DNA of 64,000 nt from Runella sp. SP2 (GTDB taxonomy: Bacteria; Bacteroidota; Bacteroidia; Cytophagales; Spirosomataceae): positions 1,550,001 through 1,614,000 of the forward strand of contig NZ_CP031030.1 in assembly GCF_003711225.1 (NCBI RefSeq), read 5' to 3'. Of the stretch, positions 52,564 through 60,166 are shown piece after piece; positions within the stretch are counted from its first letter, which is position 1; each line of letters opens with the position of its first letter. Under the pieces are notes generated by a model. That model made no database searches. It was not told where the DNA came from and saw only the letters and a program-made list of their open reading frames with translations. The translations under genes and the position numbers were made by a program.

Positions 52564-53224
52564 CGTAGAAGAAAAGAATACTCAGCATCAGCAAGGCGTA
52601 CCAGCCAATCAGAGCGTCTCGCAGGCGAATGGCAAAAATAAAGGCATAGATAAAGACAAGCACATAAATACCCATTGAAAAACTTTGCCAGACGGTATTG
52701 AATCGCTGGTAGGAGAGTGCTTGGTCCAAATTACCAATGTGAATAAAATCGCCGTGGGCATTTTCCGTTACGACTGAAAGATAAACAGTTGAAGGCTTAT
52801 GACCGATTGGAAAAACGGGGGGCTTGATTTGAATTTGCTGGTACAGGGCAGGAAGTGATTCACCCGATTGATAGGCTCGCTTTTGCCCGTTTTCGTCTAT
52901 AATAATAACTTCCATCCGACGAAAACCTCGGTAGCTATGAATGAGGTAGAGGTCTTCTTTTGTCTTATTTTTTACCTCAAACCGTAACCAGATTTTATCG
53001 TAGAAATAACCAAATTGAACAATTTCCTGTTGGTTTAATCGCTGGAAAAAATCCAACGGAAAGTGTGCTATTTCTTCGTAAGGGAGTTGTTTAGTTTTGT
53101 CCTTAAATACATAGGTGTATGGTGCAATCGGGTTAGCTTTTTGGGCATTGGTAATGGTGAGCACCTGCTGCCCCCAAAGTGGCGTCCACACCCCGAAAAA
53201 TAGGAAGAAAAGCAGAAGGCGCAT
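52460..53224 (-). pseudogene. Histidine kinase, N-terminal (sensor) half of a split DISM-type sensor
   Basis: The 254-codon fragment has a signal peptide (LLLFFLFFGVWTPLWG), a 7TMR-DISM extracellular domain (about residues 30-170; FYDKIWLRFEVKN, YRGFRRMEVIIID, STVYLSVVTENA) and only about two membrane helices (YVLVFIYAFIFAI, GWYALLMLSILFFYV) before an out-of-frame tail and stop at 52460. Intact DISM kinases have seven helices before the kinase part, so roughly 100 residues are missing. The next piece continues in another frame at 52563. This looks like a gene damaged by a deletion that also shifted the frame. Confidence 0.7.
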
Positions 53225-53324
53225 ATTGAGCAGATTTGTGCTAGAAGAGAAACTTCTTCAAATGGCCAAAGTTATGGACTTCTTTATCCGTTTACTATCC
53301 CCAATTGTGGTAGTCTAAAAAACA

Positions 53325-53357
53325 AACCTCCCGAAAGTTTTAAACTTTCGGGAGGTT
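53325..53357. repeat. Palindromic intergenic repeat (CCCGAAAGTT type), second copy
   Basis: AACCTCCCGAAAGTTT (53325-53340) is the perfect complement of AAACTTTCGGGAGGTT (53342-53357), separated by one base. It shares the CCCGAAAGTT core with the element at 50288-50340, and lies between the broken kinase gene and the end of the cytochrome gene. Confidence 0.8.
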
Positions 53358-53381
53358 GATAACTATTTTATTGCCAATTGA

Positions 53382-53894
53382 TTAGTTTCTTGGAGGGCCG
53401 CCAGGACGAGCACCGTTGGGGCGGCCTGGGTGGGCTTCGCCACGGTGGCAAGTAGAGCAACCGATGCGAGGTTTACGGTCTTTGGTTGCGTAGGAAGGCA
53501 AAGCAGCAATGACTTCATCGTTGATTTTGCCCACCATCGCCACCATATCAGTAGCAATTTTGTGGTCATTTTTCTCATCAGAAGCCCAGTCGTTTAGGTT
53601 GTGGCAGTGGCTGCAACTAACACCTAACGTTTTGCTCCAACGGTTTTCCATAATGCCTAAAACGGCTTCTGCGGGTTGGCCTTTAAAAATCTTAATGTTT
53701 TTGAACACTTGTTCTGCGGGTAGTTTTTCTTTACCAGCAATGGCCTCCTTGATGGCTTTCACGTGCTTAGCGCGATCGGCAGCAAGACTGTCTTCGCGCG
53801 GATCAGCAGAAGGGGCCGTGGTGCGAGAGGGAGTTAAAGCCAATAAAGAAGCGATGGCAGTTACTCCAAAAAGGGATAAAATCCATTTTTTCAT
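53382..53894 (-). CDS. Exported dihaem c-type cytochrome of the reaction-centre cytochrome subunit family
   Basis: The 170-residue protein has a signal peptide (ILSLFGVTAIASLLALT) and two haem c sites, VSCSHCHNLNDW and IGCSTCHRGE, with a Met-rich helix between (IATDMVAMVGKIN). Helices such as EQVFKNIKIFKGQPAEAVLGIM belong to the CytoC_RC family, first known from photosynthetic reaction centres but common in non-photosynthetic Bacteroidota. It probably shuttles electrons in the periplasm. The tail is a Gly/Pro/Arg-rich, presumably disordered extension. The start at 53894 places the signal peptide; the frame is open further upstream without signal character. Confidence 0.85.
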   Translation of the reverse strand: MKKWILSLFGVTAIASLLALTPSRTTAPSADPREDSLAADRAKHVKAIKEAIAGKEKLPAEQVFKNIKIFKGQPAEAVLGIMENRWSKTLGVSCSHCHNLNDWASDEKNDHKIATDMVAMVGKINDEVIAALPSYATKDRKPRIGCSTCHRGEAHPGRPNGARPGGPPRN

Positions 53895-54005
53895 GGGAAG
53901 GAAGAGGTTTAAATAGGAACTTTGATTACGGTAACAAACATAGATAAAAAGTAAAAGTTTCCAAGAATCTACGCTAAAATAAGTTAGGAAAACGTGGGGA
54001 TTTGA

Positions 54006-54013
54006 TAGATTTG
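54006..54013 (+). promoter_or_regulatory. Possible -7 box for the dipeptidase gene
   Basis: TAGATTTG matches the Bacteroidota -7 consensus and lies 34 bases before the ATG at 54048. A matching -33 element is not clear. Confidence 0.35.
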
Positions 54014-54047
54014 AGGCTGTTTTGAACAAGTACCTAACAAATTAACC

Positions 54048-55130
54048 ATGCTTATCATTGACGCACACCTCGACATGGCCATGAATGCCGTCGAATGGAA
54101 CCGTGACTATACGTGTTCGGTTCAGGAACTTCGTGAACGTGAAATTGAAAAAAACTTGACCGATAAACGCGACCGCGGCAAAGGGACGGTTTCGTTGCCC
54201 GAACTTCGAAAAGGGAAAATAGGCTTGGTAGTGGCAACGCAACTGGCCAGAGTAACCGAGCGCGGCAGTGCCTTTGACGGCTGGTATTCTCCCGCCCAAG
54301 CCTGGGCCATGACCCAAGCCCAACTCGCGTGGTACCAAGCCATGACAGATTTGGGTGAAATGGTGCAAATTACGGATTACGAAGGACTCACAAAGCACAT
54401 TTCGTTGTGGGAAAATACCTCCATCGCCGACGAAACCAAACCTGTTGGTTTTATTTTATCCTTAGAAGGGGCGGACTCGTTGGTAAACCTTTCTTACCTT
54501 GAAAAAGCCTACGGCTACGGATTGCGCGCCCTTGGGCCTGCTTGGTACGGGCCAGGTCGGTATGCGTCGGGCACGGCTACGACCGACGGTTTGACGGCTG
54601 CTGGAAAAGATTTATTACGAGAAATGGACGCGCTCGGAATGATTTTGGATGCCACGCACCTTACCGATAAAGGTTTTGACGAAGCGTTGTCTATTTATAA
54701 AGGTACGATTTGGGCGAGCCACCACAACTGCCGTACGTTGGTGCCTCACCAGCGCCAACTTTCTGACGAGCAAATTTTACGTTTAGTGGAAAGAGGTGCC
54801 GTAATTGGTGGGGCGTTGGATGCTTGGATGATGGCACCAGGGTTTTTGCAACGGCAATCAGACCCCAAAGAATTTGGCGTAACGATGGATAAACTTGTGG
54901 ATCATTGGGACCACATTTGCCAACTGACGGGCAACAGCCTCCACGTAGCATTTGGGACGGATTTGGACGGAATGTTTGGCCGCGAGCAGTCGCCTTACGA
55001 CTTAGACACCATCTCCGACCTGCAAAAGTACCAAGACTTACTGCGCCAACGCGGTTACGCCGAAAGCGATATTGAGAATATATTTCATAAGAATTGGTTA
55101 AGATTATTGGAAAAGACGTGGCGAAAGTGA
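54048..55130 (+). CDS. Membrane dipeptidase-type metallopeptidase (M19 family)
   Basis: The 360-residue enzyme has the M19 renal-dipeptidase TIM barrel with its zinc ligands: IDAHLDMAM at the N-terminus, the bridging Glu in ILSLEGADSL, His in ATHLTDKGFDE and ASHHNCRTLVP, and Asp in AFGTDLDGMFG. Such enzymes cleave dipeptides, including some with a D-residue, and often serve in peptide or peptidoglycan scavenging. No signal peptide is seen, so it may be cytoplasmic here. The final 105 bases of its homologous 3' end occur again at 61877-61981, and its last residues (LLEKTWRK) differ from those of that remnant (LLTNIWK). The gene is complete but seems to have been the insertion site of the islet downstream. 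Confidence 0.92.
   Translation: MLIIDAHLDMAMNAVEWNRDYTCSVQELREREIEKNLTDKRDRGKGTVSLPELRKGKIGLVVATQLARVTERGSAFDGWYSPAQAWAMTQAQLAWYQAMTDLGEMVQITDYEGLTKHISLWENTSIADETKPVGFILSLEGADSLVNLSYLEKAYGYGLRALGPAWYGPGRYASGTATTDGLTAAGKDLLREMDALGMILDATHLTDKGFDEALSIYKGTIWASHHNCRTLVPHQRQLSDEQILRLVERGAVIGGALDAWMMAPGFLQRQSDPKEFGVTMDKLVDHWDHICQLTGNSLHVAFGTDLDGMFGREQSPYDLDTISDLQKYQDLLRQRGYAESDIENIFHKNWLRLLEKTWRK
55001..55105 (+). repeat. 105-bp direct repeat, left copy (3' end of dipeptidase gene)
   Basis: This stretch matches 61877-61981 at 102 of 105 bases. The three differences, at about 55010, 55038 and 55055, are synonymous in the dipeptidase frame. Homology stops in both copies just before the last codons. 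It marks the left edge of a possible insertion of about 6.9 kb. Confidence 0.9.
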
Positions 55131-55256
55131 TTCGTCAATGTTTTTTGAGGCTATAAATTGCGAATGGTGAGGCTAAATAAATGTATTTAGCCTTTACCTT
55201 TAAATGGTTTAGCTTTTGTAGAATATGGTCGGCAGTTCGGTAATTCACTAGATTTT

Positions 55257-55910
55257 TCATAGTTTGACAATACCCGCTTTGACAGCAAACATGGCAAGCC
55301 CCGTGCGGGTTTTGATATTGAGTTTGTCAAAAAGCGCGTCTCGATACCCTTCAACAGTACGTGGGCTACAACACATTTGGTCAGCGATTTCTTTATAGGT
55401 GAGTTCTGTACAAGCATAATGTAAAAACTCTAGCTCTCGATGGCTGAGTTTTTCATCAGAGGAGATAAGCTTCTTATGTTTGTTATTTGAAATTGTTTGG
55501 AGTACAATACTTGTGGCCCAATTTGGAAAATAAATTCCTTGTTCGGTAACATTCGTTAAAGCTTTCTCTAATTCGGCAGGAGGAGTATTTTTATGGAGGT
55601 ACCCTTTTACACCGTATTTTATCATTTTTATCACCGAATCTTCATCATCTTGCATCGAAAGAACGAGTATTTTTACTGTAGGGTATTTTTCTTGGAGCCA
55701 TTGGGCTGTTTGAAATCCATCCATTATAGGCATGGAAATATCAAGTAATACAATATCAGGGACAGAGTCGCGAGTTTTGAATTTGTTGATAAGCACACTA
55801 CCATTTTCAGCTTCATATAAAACCTCAAAATGAGCCATGTTGCGTACCATTGAGCTAATGGCTTTGGCGATAAGTAAGTGGTCATCCACAATTACTACTG
55901 TGTGTTTCAT
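55257..55910 (-). CDS. NarL/LuxR-type response regulator of the islet
   Basis: The 217-residue protein has a receiver (VVIVDDHLLIAKAI; Asp in IVLLDISMPIMDGF; Lys in GYLHKNTPPAEL) and a LuxR helix-turn-helix (LSHRELEFLHYACTELTYKE; CSPRTVEGYRDALFDKLN). Its start overlaps the end of the kinase gene by 29 bases, so the two are translationally linked and surely partners. It is the last gene of a four-gene minus-strand unit that begins at 58063. The region is more AT-rich than the sugar genes to the left, in line with transfer. Likely targets are the divergent genes at 58448 and 60167, or its own operon (inference). Confidence 0.92.
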   Translation of the reverse strand: MKHTVVIVDDHLLIAKAISSMVRNMAHFEVLYEAENGSVLINKFKTRDSVPDIVLLDISMPIMDGFQTAQWLQEKYPTVKILVLSMQDDEDSVIKMIKYGVKGYLHKNTPPAELEKALTNVTEQGIYFPNWATSIVLQTISNNKHKKLISSDEKLSHRELEFLHYACTELTYKEIADQMCCSPRTVEGYRDALFDKLNIKTRTGLAMFAVKAGIVKL

Positions 55911-56703
55911 CGGGAATATTTAAAAATGGAATTGAAAATTGTAAGGTAGTGCCACTGCCCAAAATTGATACGAATGATTCATCAAAAGCAGTTAATTCAC
56001 TCAAACGCCGTTTTACATTGGATAATCCAATCCCCGTACTTTGCATATCTATTTCAAACCCTTTACCATCATCTTTAAATACAAAATCAAGCCTGTTTGG
56101 TTTTATATATATACTAATCCAAATATTTTGACAAGAAGCGTGCTTGAGGCTATTTTGCATAAACTCCTGAGAGGTACGAAAGATATTATTTTTGATAGAA
56201 GTATCCAATAAAAGAGGAGCCGACGGAAGTGATAAATGAACATGGCAACTTCCAAGTTGGTTGAATTGGACTACTTCCTGCCGAAGTAGGTCTTCTAGTG
56301 AAGTATGGGTGAGCTCAGGTTGGACAAGTGATTTTGAGAGTTGCCTTAAATCTTGTAATGAAGTGTCAATTAGTTTGGCGATTTCAGATATTTGAGAAAA
56401 AAAAACATCACTTTTAATCGTTTTAGAATGGAGTAAGCCTTGTGTGTAAATAGACGCGAGTGTAAGCTTTTGCCCGACGTCATCGTGGATTTCCCTGCCT
56501 ATATCGCGCATAGTCTGCTGCTGGATAGCCAGTTGGGTTTCGATAAGTTCTTGTTGATGAAGCTGTTGAAGTAATTGGGTCTCACGGATATATTGTATTT
56601 TACGTTGTCGGTAAAGTACAATAAATGCCAAAATCCCGCCGACAAAAATTAGCAGGACTACGTTGACCAGAATCAGAAATATGGTTAGCTCTTTTTCTGC
56701 CAT
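55882..56703 (-). CDS. Sensor histidine kinase (HisKA_3 type) of the islet
   Basis: The 273-residue protein has one N-terminal membrane helix (IFLILVNVVLLIFVGGILAF), a coiled region rich in Gln, a dimerisation domain with phospho-acceptor His in IGREIHDDVGQKLT, and an ATPase domain (EFMQNSLKHASCQN; FKDDGKGFE; GIGLSNVKRRL). It has no separate sensor domain, so input probably comes from the membrane protein encoded just upstream, with which it overlaps by 19 bases. I took ATG 56703 because an AGG-rich stretch precedes it; a start at 56736 would add eleven residues. Its partner is the regulator at 55257. Confidence 0.9.
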   Translation of the reverse strand: MAEKELTIFLILVNVVLLIFVGGILAFIVLYRQRKIQYIRETQLLQQLHQQELIETQLAIQQQTMRDIGREIHDDVGQKLTLASIYTQGLLHSKTIKSDVFFSQISEIAKLIDTSLQDLRQLSKSLVQPELTHTSLEDLLRQEVVQFNQLGSCHVHLSLPSAPLLLDTSIKNNIFRTSQEFMQNSLKHASCQNIWISIYIKPNRLDFVFKDDGKGFEIDMQSTGIGLSNVKRRLSELTAFDESFVSILGSGTTLQFSIPFLNIPDETHSSNCG

Positions 56704-57350
56704 AGGAAACCTACCGTAAATAGTAAATACATACAAATAGATAAGCAGTACACAATCACCTGATATATTTCAAAAATGTGTTTATAATTTTGAGTTAATG
56801 TATTGTAAGTACCATAATAAGGCAGGGATAGTAGATAATACGAAATGATGCCCAAAATAACCCAAAATTCTATGGTTTTAGCAAAAGACAAAATATAGTC
56901 TGATGCTACAATTTGATACAAATACACAATAATTAGTATCACCATCAAGATACTTCCTACTGTCACCGAAAACGACTGAAAAGTATAGGTTTGTTTTGAA
57001 AAATAAAAATGGTCAAAAAACCAAGCTATTGAATAAATCAATATACTATATTCAGGAACTACCAATACCTTTTGTTTTCTACTTCTAATAAGCTGACTCA
57101 ACAGCCATAGAAAAAATAAATATTCTGAAGGTATAGAGACATAATTATACAATCTGCTGTTGAAGTCCATTTTATTCCATAATCTTGACAGCCATCCAAT
57201 CCACTCAAGTGTGCTAATCCAAATCAAATAGTAAGTTAAGTAACTCCAAAGGGAGTCACTTAACTTACGGTGTTGGGAAATGCCAGCAATTGCTGCAATC
57301 GTTTCTGAAATGATGACCCCAATACTGAGTATCATTATGATCGCGACCAT
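56685..57350 (-). CDS. Six-to-seven-helix membrane protein, probable sensor partner of the kinase
   Basis: I recognise no named family. The 221-residue protein is almost wholly hydrophobic: helices are visible as ILSIGVIISETIAAIAG, LTYYLIWISTLEWIGWL, YLFFLWLLSQLI, YSILIYSIAWFFDHFYF, SILMVILIIVYLYQIV, WVILGIISYYLLSL and IVYCLSICMYLLFTVGFLW. Its stop overlaps the kinase start, and similar membrane proteins without enzymatic domains are often found just ahead of HisKA_3 kinases in Bacteroidota. It is best read as the membrane sensing part of the kinase system (inference). Confidence 0.65.
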   Translation of the reverse strand: MVAIIMILSIGVIISETIAAIAGISQHRKLSDSLWSYLTYYLIWISTLEWIGWLSRLWNKMDFNSRLYNYVSIPSEYLFFLWLLSQLIRSRKQKVLVVPEYSILIYSIAWFFDHFYFSKQTYTFQSFSVTVGSILMVILIIVYLYQIVASDYILSFAKTIEFWVILGIISYYLLSLPYYGTYNTLTQNYKHIFEIYQVIVYCLSICMYLLFTVGFLWQKKS

Positions 57351-57361
57351 TGTAATTCCGT

Positions 57362-58063
57362 TTAGTAATTATCAGTAGATTGCATTAACTCATCGCCGTC
57401 GTTATAAGGTGGGGGCCCCATTCCTCCTCTGTTCATCGCAAAGGGGTTACTGGCGTCTCCTGGAGCAGCTGAAAACATGGAAAAAGTAGCTTTTTCAAGA
57501 CTCTTTTCATTTCTGTAATTGGCCATTACTTCGCTCATCGGCATATACACACACTTACTTTGGGTACTTTTTATATCGAAATCTACATGGGTTTTGTTAC
57601 CTTTTTGGAAAGTTGGTACCAAAAGTAAATTGTGTTTTCGATAATAGACTGAAGATAAGTGGTTAAAATAGTTTTGGGAGGGAGTGTCCATCCTAGTTAG
57701 TTGTGCCTTGTCTGGATATTCTATAAAATAGAAGCGAACTCCCAAGGTAGTTTTTGTTTCTGCTAAACATTCTTTACAGCTTGTTTTTTCCACAAGATAA
57801 ATAAAATGCTTTAGCTTTTCTAGCGGAAACCAAACCCATCGTGTGTCTTTTTTTTCAAACTTATTCCCCCATCTATCTCGGTAATTATCCATCACAGTAT
57901 TCATTGCTTGATATGGGATTTCTTCAATAGGTTTGTTGGAATAATTGTAACAAAACCAATCACAGTTTTTGCCTTGGATACTTGCTAGGTTACTATACTT
58001 ATAGCTTGTATATAACCATAAACTCAATGTAAAGAGGTTAGAAATAATCAGGAACTTCTTCAT
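57362..58063 (-). CDS. Exported or membrane-anchored protein of unknown function, first gene of the islet sensory operon
   Basis: The 233-residue protein has an N-terminal hydrophobic segment (FLIISNLFTLSLWLYTSY) that could be a signal peptide or anchor. The mature part has pairs of cysteines (NCDWFCYN; SCKECLAE; SKCVYMP), several Trp/Tyr-rich stretches (DTRWVWFPLEKLKHFIYLV) and a Gly/Pro-rich tail (NRGGMGPPPYNDGDE). I know no family for it. It precedes the membrane protein by 11 bases, so it should be part of the same signalling operon and could be the extracytoplasmic ligand-binding member. The start at 58063 was chosen for its better signal and spacing. Confidence 0.6.
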   Translation of the reverse strand: MKKFLIISNLFTLSLWLYTSYKYSNLASIQGKNCDWFCYNYSNKPIEEIPYQAMNTVMDNYRDRWGNKFEKKDTRWVWFPLEKLKHFIYLVEKTSCKECLAETKTTLGVRFYFIEYPDKAQLTRMDTPSQNYFNHLSSVYYRKHNLLLVPTFQKGNKTHVDFDIKSTQSKCVYMPMSEVMANYRNEKSLEKATFSMFSAAPGDASNPFAMNRGGMGPPPYNDGDELMQSTDNY

Positions 58064-58447
58064 CTTAGGAATAATATTAAAGTGAAACACTAAATGAATA
58101 TTACAAATATAGATGCTTTGGGAAATTAGAATCGTTGCCAGTGAAGCGTGGTAAATGCGTATTTTGGATTAAGTATCTGTATATCAAGTGTATATATTTA
58201 ATTTGTCTCTTGCAATCAAGTGTTTTTACGCATTAAATACCGTTAAATAACGGTATATGTTCTCGTTAAAAATCGGCATAAAAATCCGTTTTTTGTGGCT
58301 TTTGTCGCTTTTAAAAATGCTACACCTTTGTACTGTCAATTTTAATAATTCTTTACATAGTATCATTATAAGAATTATAGTTTTTAAAACGCAGAAGCCG
58401 AAAAGCGTACAATAGAGTAGGTAAGTTTATAAAATAATTTCCAAATA
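58064..58447. promoter_or_regulatory. AT-rich divergent control region of the islet
   Basis: These 384 bases hold no gene and separate the minus-strand sensory operon from the plus-strand pair. ATACCGTTA (58237-58245) and TAACGGTAT (58248-58256) make a 9-bp inverted repeat with a 2-base spacer, a good candidate operator for a dimeric regulator such as the islet's LuxR protein. The last 60 bases hold the leader repeat listed separately. No clear -33/-7 promoter pair was found. Confidence 0.45.
58386..58421 (+). repeat. Leader repeat, copy upstream of the GATase-like gene
   Basis: The 36-base stretch begins AAAACGCAGAAGCCG and ends AATAGAGTAGG; it matches 60112-60147 with two substitutions near its ends and middle. 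It lies 26 bases before an ATG. ACGC and GCGT inside could form a small hairpin. Presence before both genes of the pair implies a shared control signal. Confidence 0.8.
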
Positions 58448-60106
58448 ATGAAAGAGTTAGAAGAGCAATTTAAAAACATGTATTTGCTAAATCGGGATGA
58501 GAGACTAGACCTTATAAGAAAACTAGAAACTTTGAAACCCGAGTTTTTTAAGGCATTTACGCCAAAATGGTGGTGGTGGCGGCGCTGTACCGTTAAGGTT
58601 TTGGTTGTTACTGATGGTGGACTGAATTTTGGTACTGGCGTTGTAGGGCTTTCTGAATTTTTAACAGCCTTTAACCAACTTCAGGCTACTACATGGAATA
58701 ACTATCAGATTACACTTGGGCATCGTTCTAGCTCTCCTCCAAGCCTTAATCCCTTGGTGGTAAATCAGATAAGTAGCTTCAACTTTCAAACCAGTGTCAA
58801 CTTGAATGATTTTGATCAAGTTTGGCTGTTTGGTATAAATTCAGGTTCAGGACTTTCGCAAAGCGAATTGCCTGTTGTTGAGGCATATATGAATGGTGGT
58901 GGCGGTTTGTTCGCGACTGGTGATCACGGAAATTTGGGTTCTGCCCTGTGCGGAAATATTCCAAGAGTGAAAGATATGCGTTATTGGGCTGATACACCTG
59001 CAGGTGCTTCAAATGATGCCAATGAGGTGAGTATGAGTGGGCGTAGAAGAAACGACACTAATAGACCTCGTTTGGGTGATGCTACTTCTCTTTTCTTCGA
59101 TAATCAGTCCGACAATATTCCACAGACTATCGCCGTGAGAACTTTTGGCAGTGGGATGCCGCATCCCTTGTTGTCTATTAGCACAAACATTAGAGCATCT
59201 GGGATTATAGACATCATGCCCGACCACCCGCACGAAGGAGAATGTAAGCCCGAAACGTCGTTTACCATTAACAATGTCACCGTTCCTACCCAAATTATTG
59301 CTACCTCCTTTGTTATGGGGGGAAGTACAACTGGTGGAGGGAGTGGTAAAGCACTGACAGACCCTCACTGTTTTCCTTCTATTGCCGTGTGGGATGGGCG
59401 TTTGGCCAACGTTGGCCGTGTCGTTGTGGACTCTACTTGGCATCATTTTGTAAATGTGAATTTGAATGGAGTAGGCTCACAGGGAGGAATGGGTTTTACG
59501 CCAAATGATAGATCAGGGCAACAATCTGGTTTAGCAACTGCCGATTTTAACATCATACGGCAGTACTTCATGAATATTTCATTGTGGATGTCAAGAAGAA
59601 AATCTTGGCTGTGCTGGAGAAGATTCTTGTGGATTGAACTATTGAGAGACTCCCAACTCATAGAAGCTAGTTTGAACAATCCTGTTGAAAAGCTTGAAAA
59701 TATTTCATTGGCGGATTTAAGTAGTATTGGATCCTTAGCAGAAGAAATACTATCATCAAAACTTAACCCGTCACTCGCTCGTGAGTTTTTAGTCGAATCG
59801 CTTGAGACAACAAACCCTAATGTGGCATCTATGCTTAATGTGTGGAAGCCTAAAAGCAAAGAGCAGCAGAAAGGGTATTATCAGCCATGGCTCAATCTTG
59901 ATTTGATTCTTTATACGTCTATTGGGGCGGGTTTTATTGCTCTAAGAGATGATAAGAGTATTTCGGGGGAAGAATTGAATGAAAAAGACTTAGACCGTGT
60001 GACAGAAATATTCACTAAAGGCATGGCTTTCGGATTCGATAAATCCATTGAAAACCTCAGTTCAAATCTTAAAAATTTTGCTTCTGAAGCGAGGTTAAAA
60101 TTATAG
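58448..60106 (+). CDS. Cytoplasmic protein with a GATase1/ThuA-like domain, unknown function
   Basis: The 552-residue protein has no signal peptide. The first 45 residues are charged and helical and end in KWWWWRRC. Then comes a Rossmann-like fold with VKVLVVTDGGLNFGTG, VWLFGINSGSG, LSQSELPVVEAYMNGGGGLF and ATGDHGNLGSALCG, which recalls the class I glutamine amidotransferase/ThuA superfamily; the Cys in SALCGN and His in GDHGN could be catalytic, but the nucleophile elbow is not canonical. Later there is GRVVVDSTWHHFVNVNL, also found in such proteins. The last 150 residues are helical. It precedes a subtilisin-like protease gene with which it shares a 36-base leader repeat. Function unknown. 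Confidence 0.6.
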   Translation: MKELEEQFKNMYLLNRDERLDLIRKLETLKPEFFKAFTPKWWWWRRCTVKVLVVTDGGLNFGTGVVGLSEFLTAFNQLQATTWNNYQITLGHRSSSPPSLNPLVVNQISSFNFQTSVNLNDFDQVWLFGINSGSGLSQSELPVVEAYMNGGGGLFATGDHGNLGSALCGNIPRVKDMRYWADTPAGASNDANEVSMSGRRRNDTNRPRLGDATSLFFDNQSDNIPQTIAVRTFGSGMPHPLLSISTNIRASGIIDIMPDHPHEGECKPETSFTINNVTVPTQIIATSFVMGGSTTGGGSGKALTDPHCFPSIAVWDGRLANVGRVVVDSTWHHFVNVNLNGVGSQGGMGFTPNDRSGQQSGLATADFNIIRQYFMNISLWMSRRKSWLCWRRFLWIELLRDSQLIEASLNNPVEKLENISLADLSSIGSLAEEILSSKLNPSLAREFLVESLETTNPNVASMLNVWKPKSKEQQKGYYQPWLNLDLILYTSIGAGFIALRDDKSISGEELNEKDLDRVTEIFTKGMAFGFDKSIENLSSNLKNFASEARLKL

Positions 60107-60111
60107 TTCTA

Positions 60112-60147
60112 AAAACGCCGAAGCCGAAAAGCGTATAATAGAGTAGG
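60112..60147 (+). repeat. Leader repeat, copy upstream of the subtilisin-like protease gene
   Basis: This is the second copy of the 36-base element, six bases after the previous stop codon and 19 bases before the protease ATG. It reads GAAGCCGAAAAGCGTA then AATAGAGTAGG, nearly as in the copy at 58386. Confidence 0.8.
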
Positions 60148-60166
60148 CACTTATCCCTTACGTTTT

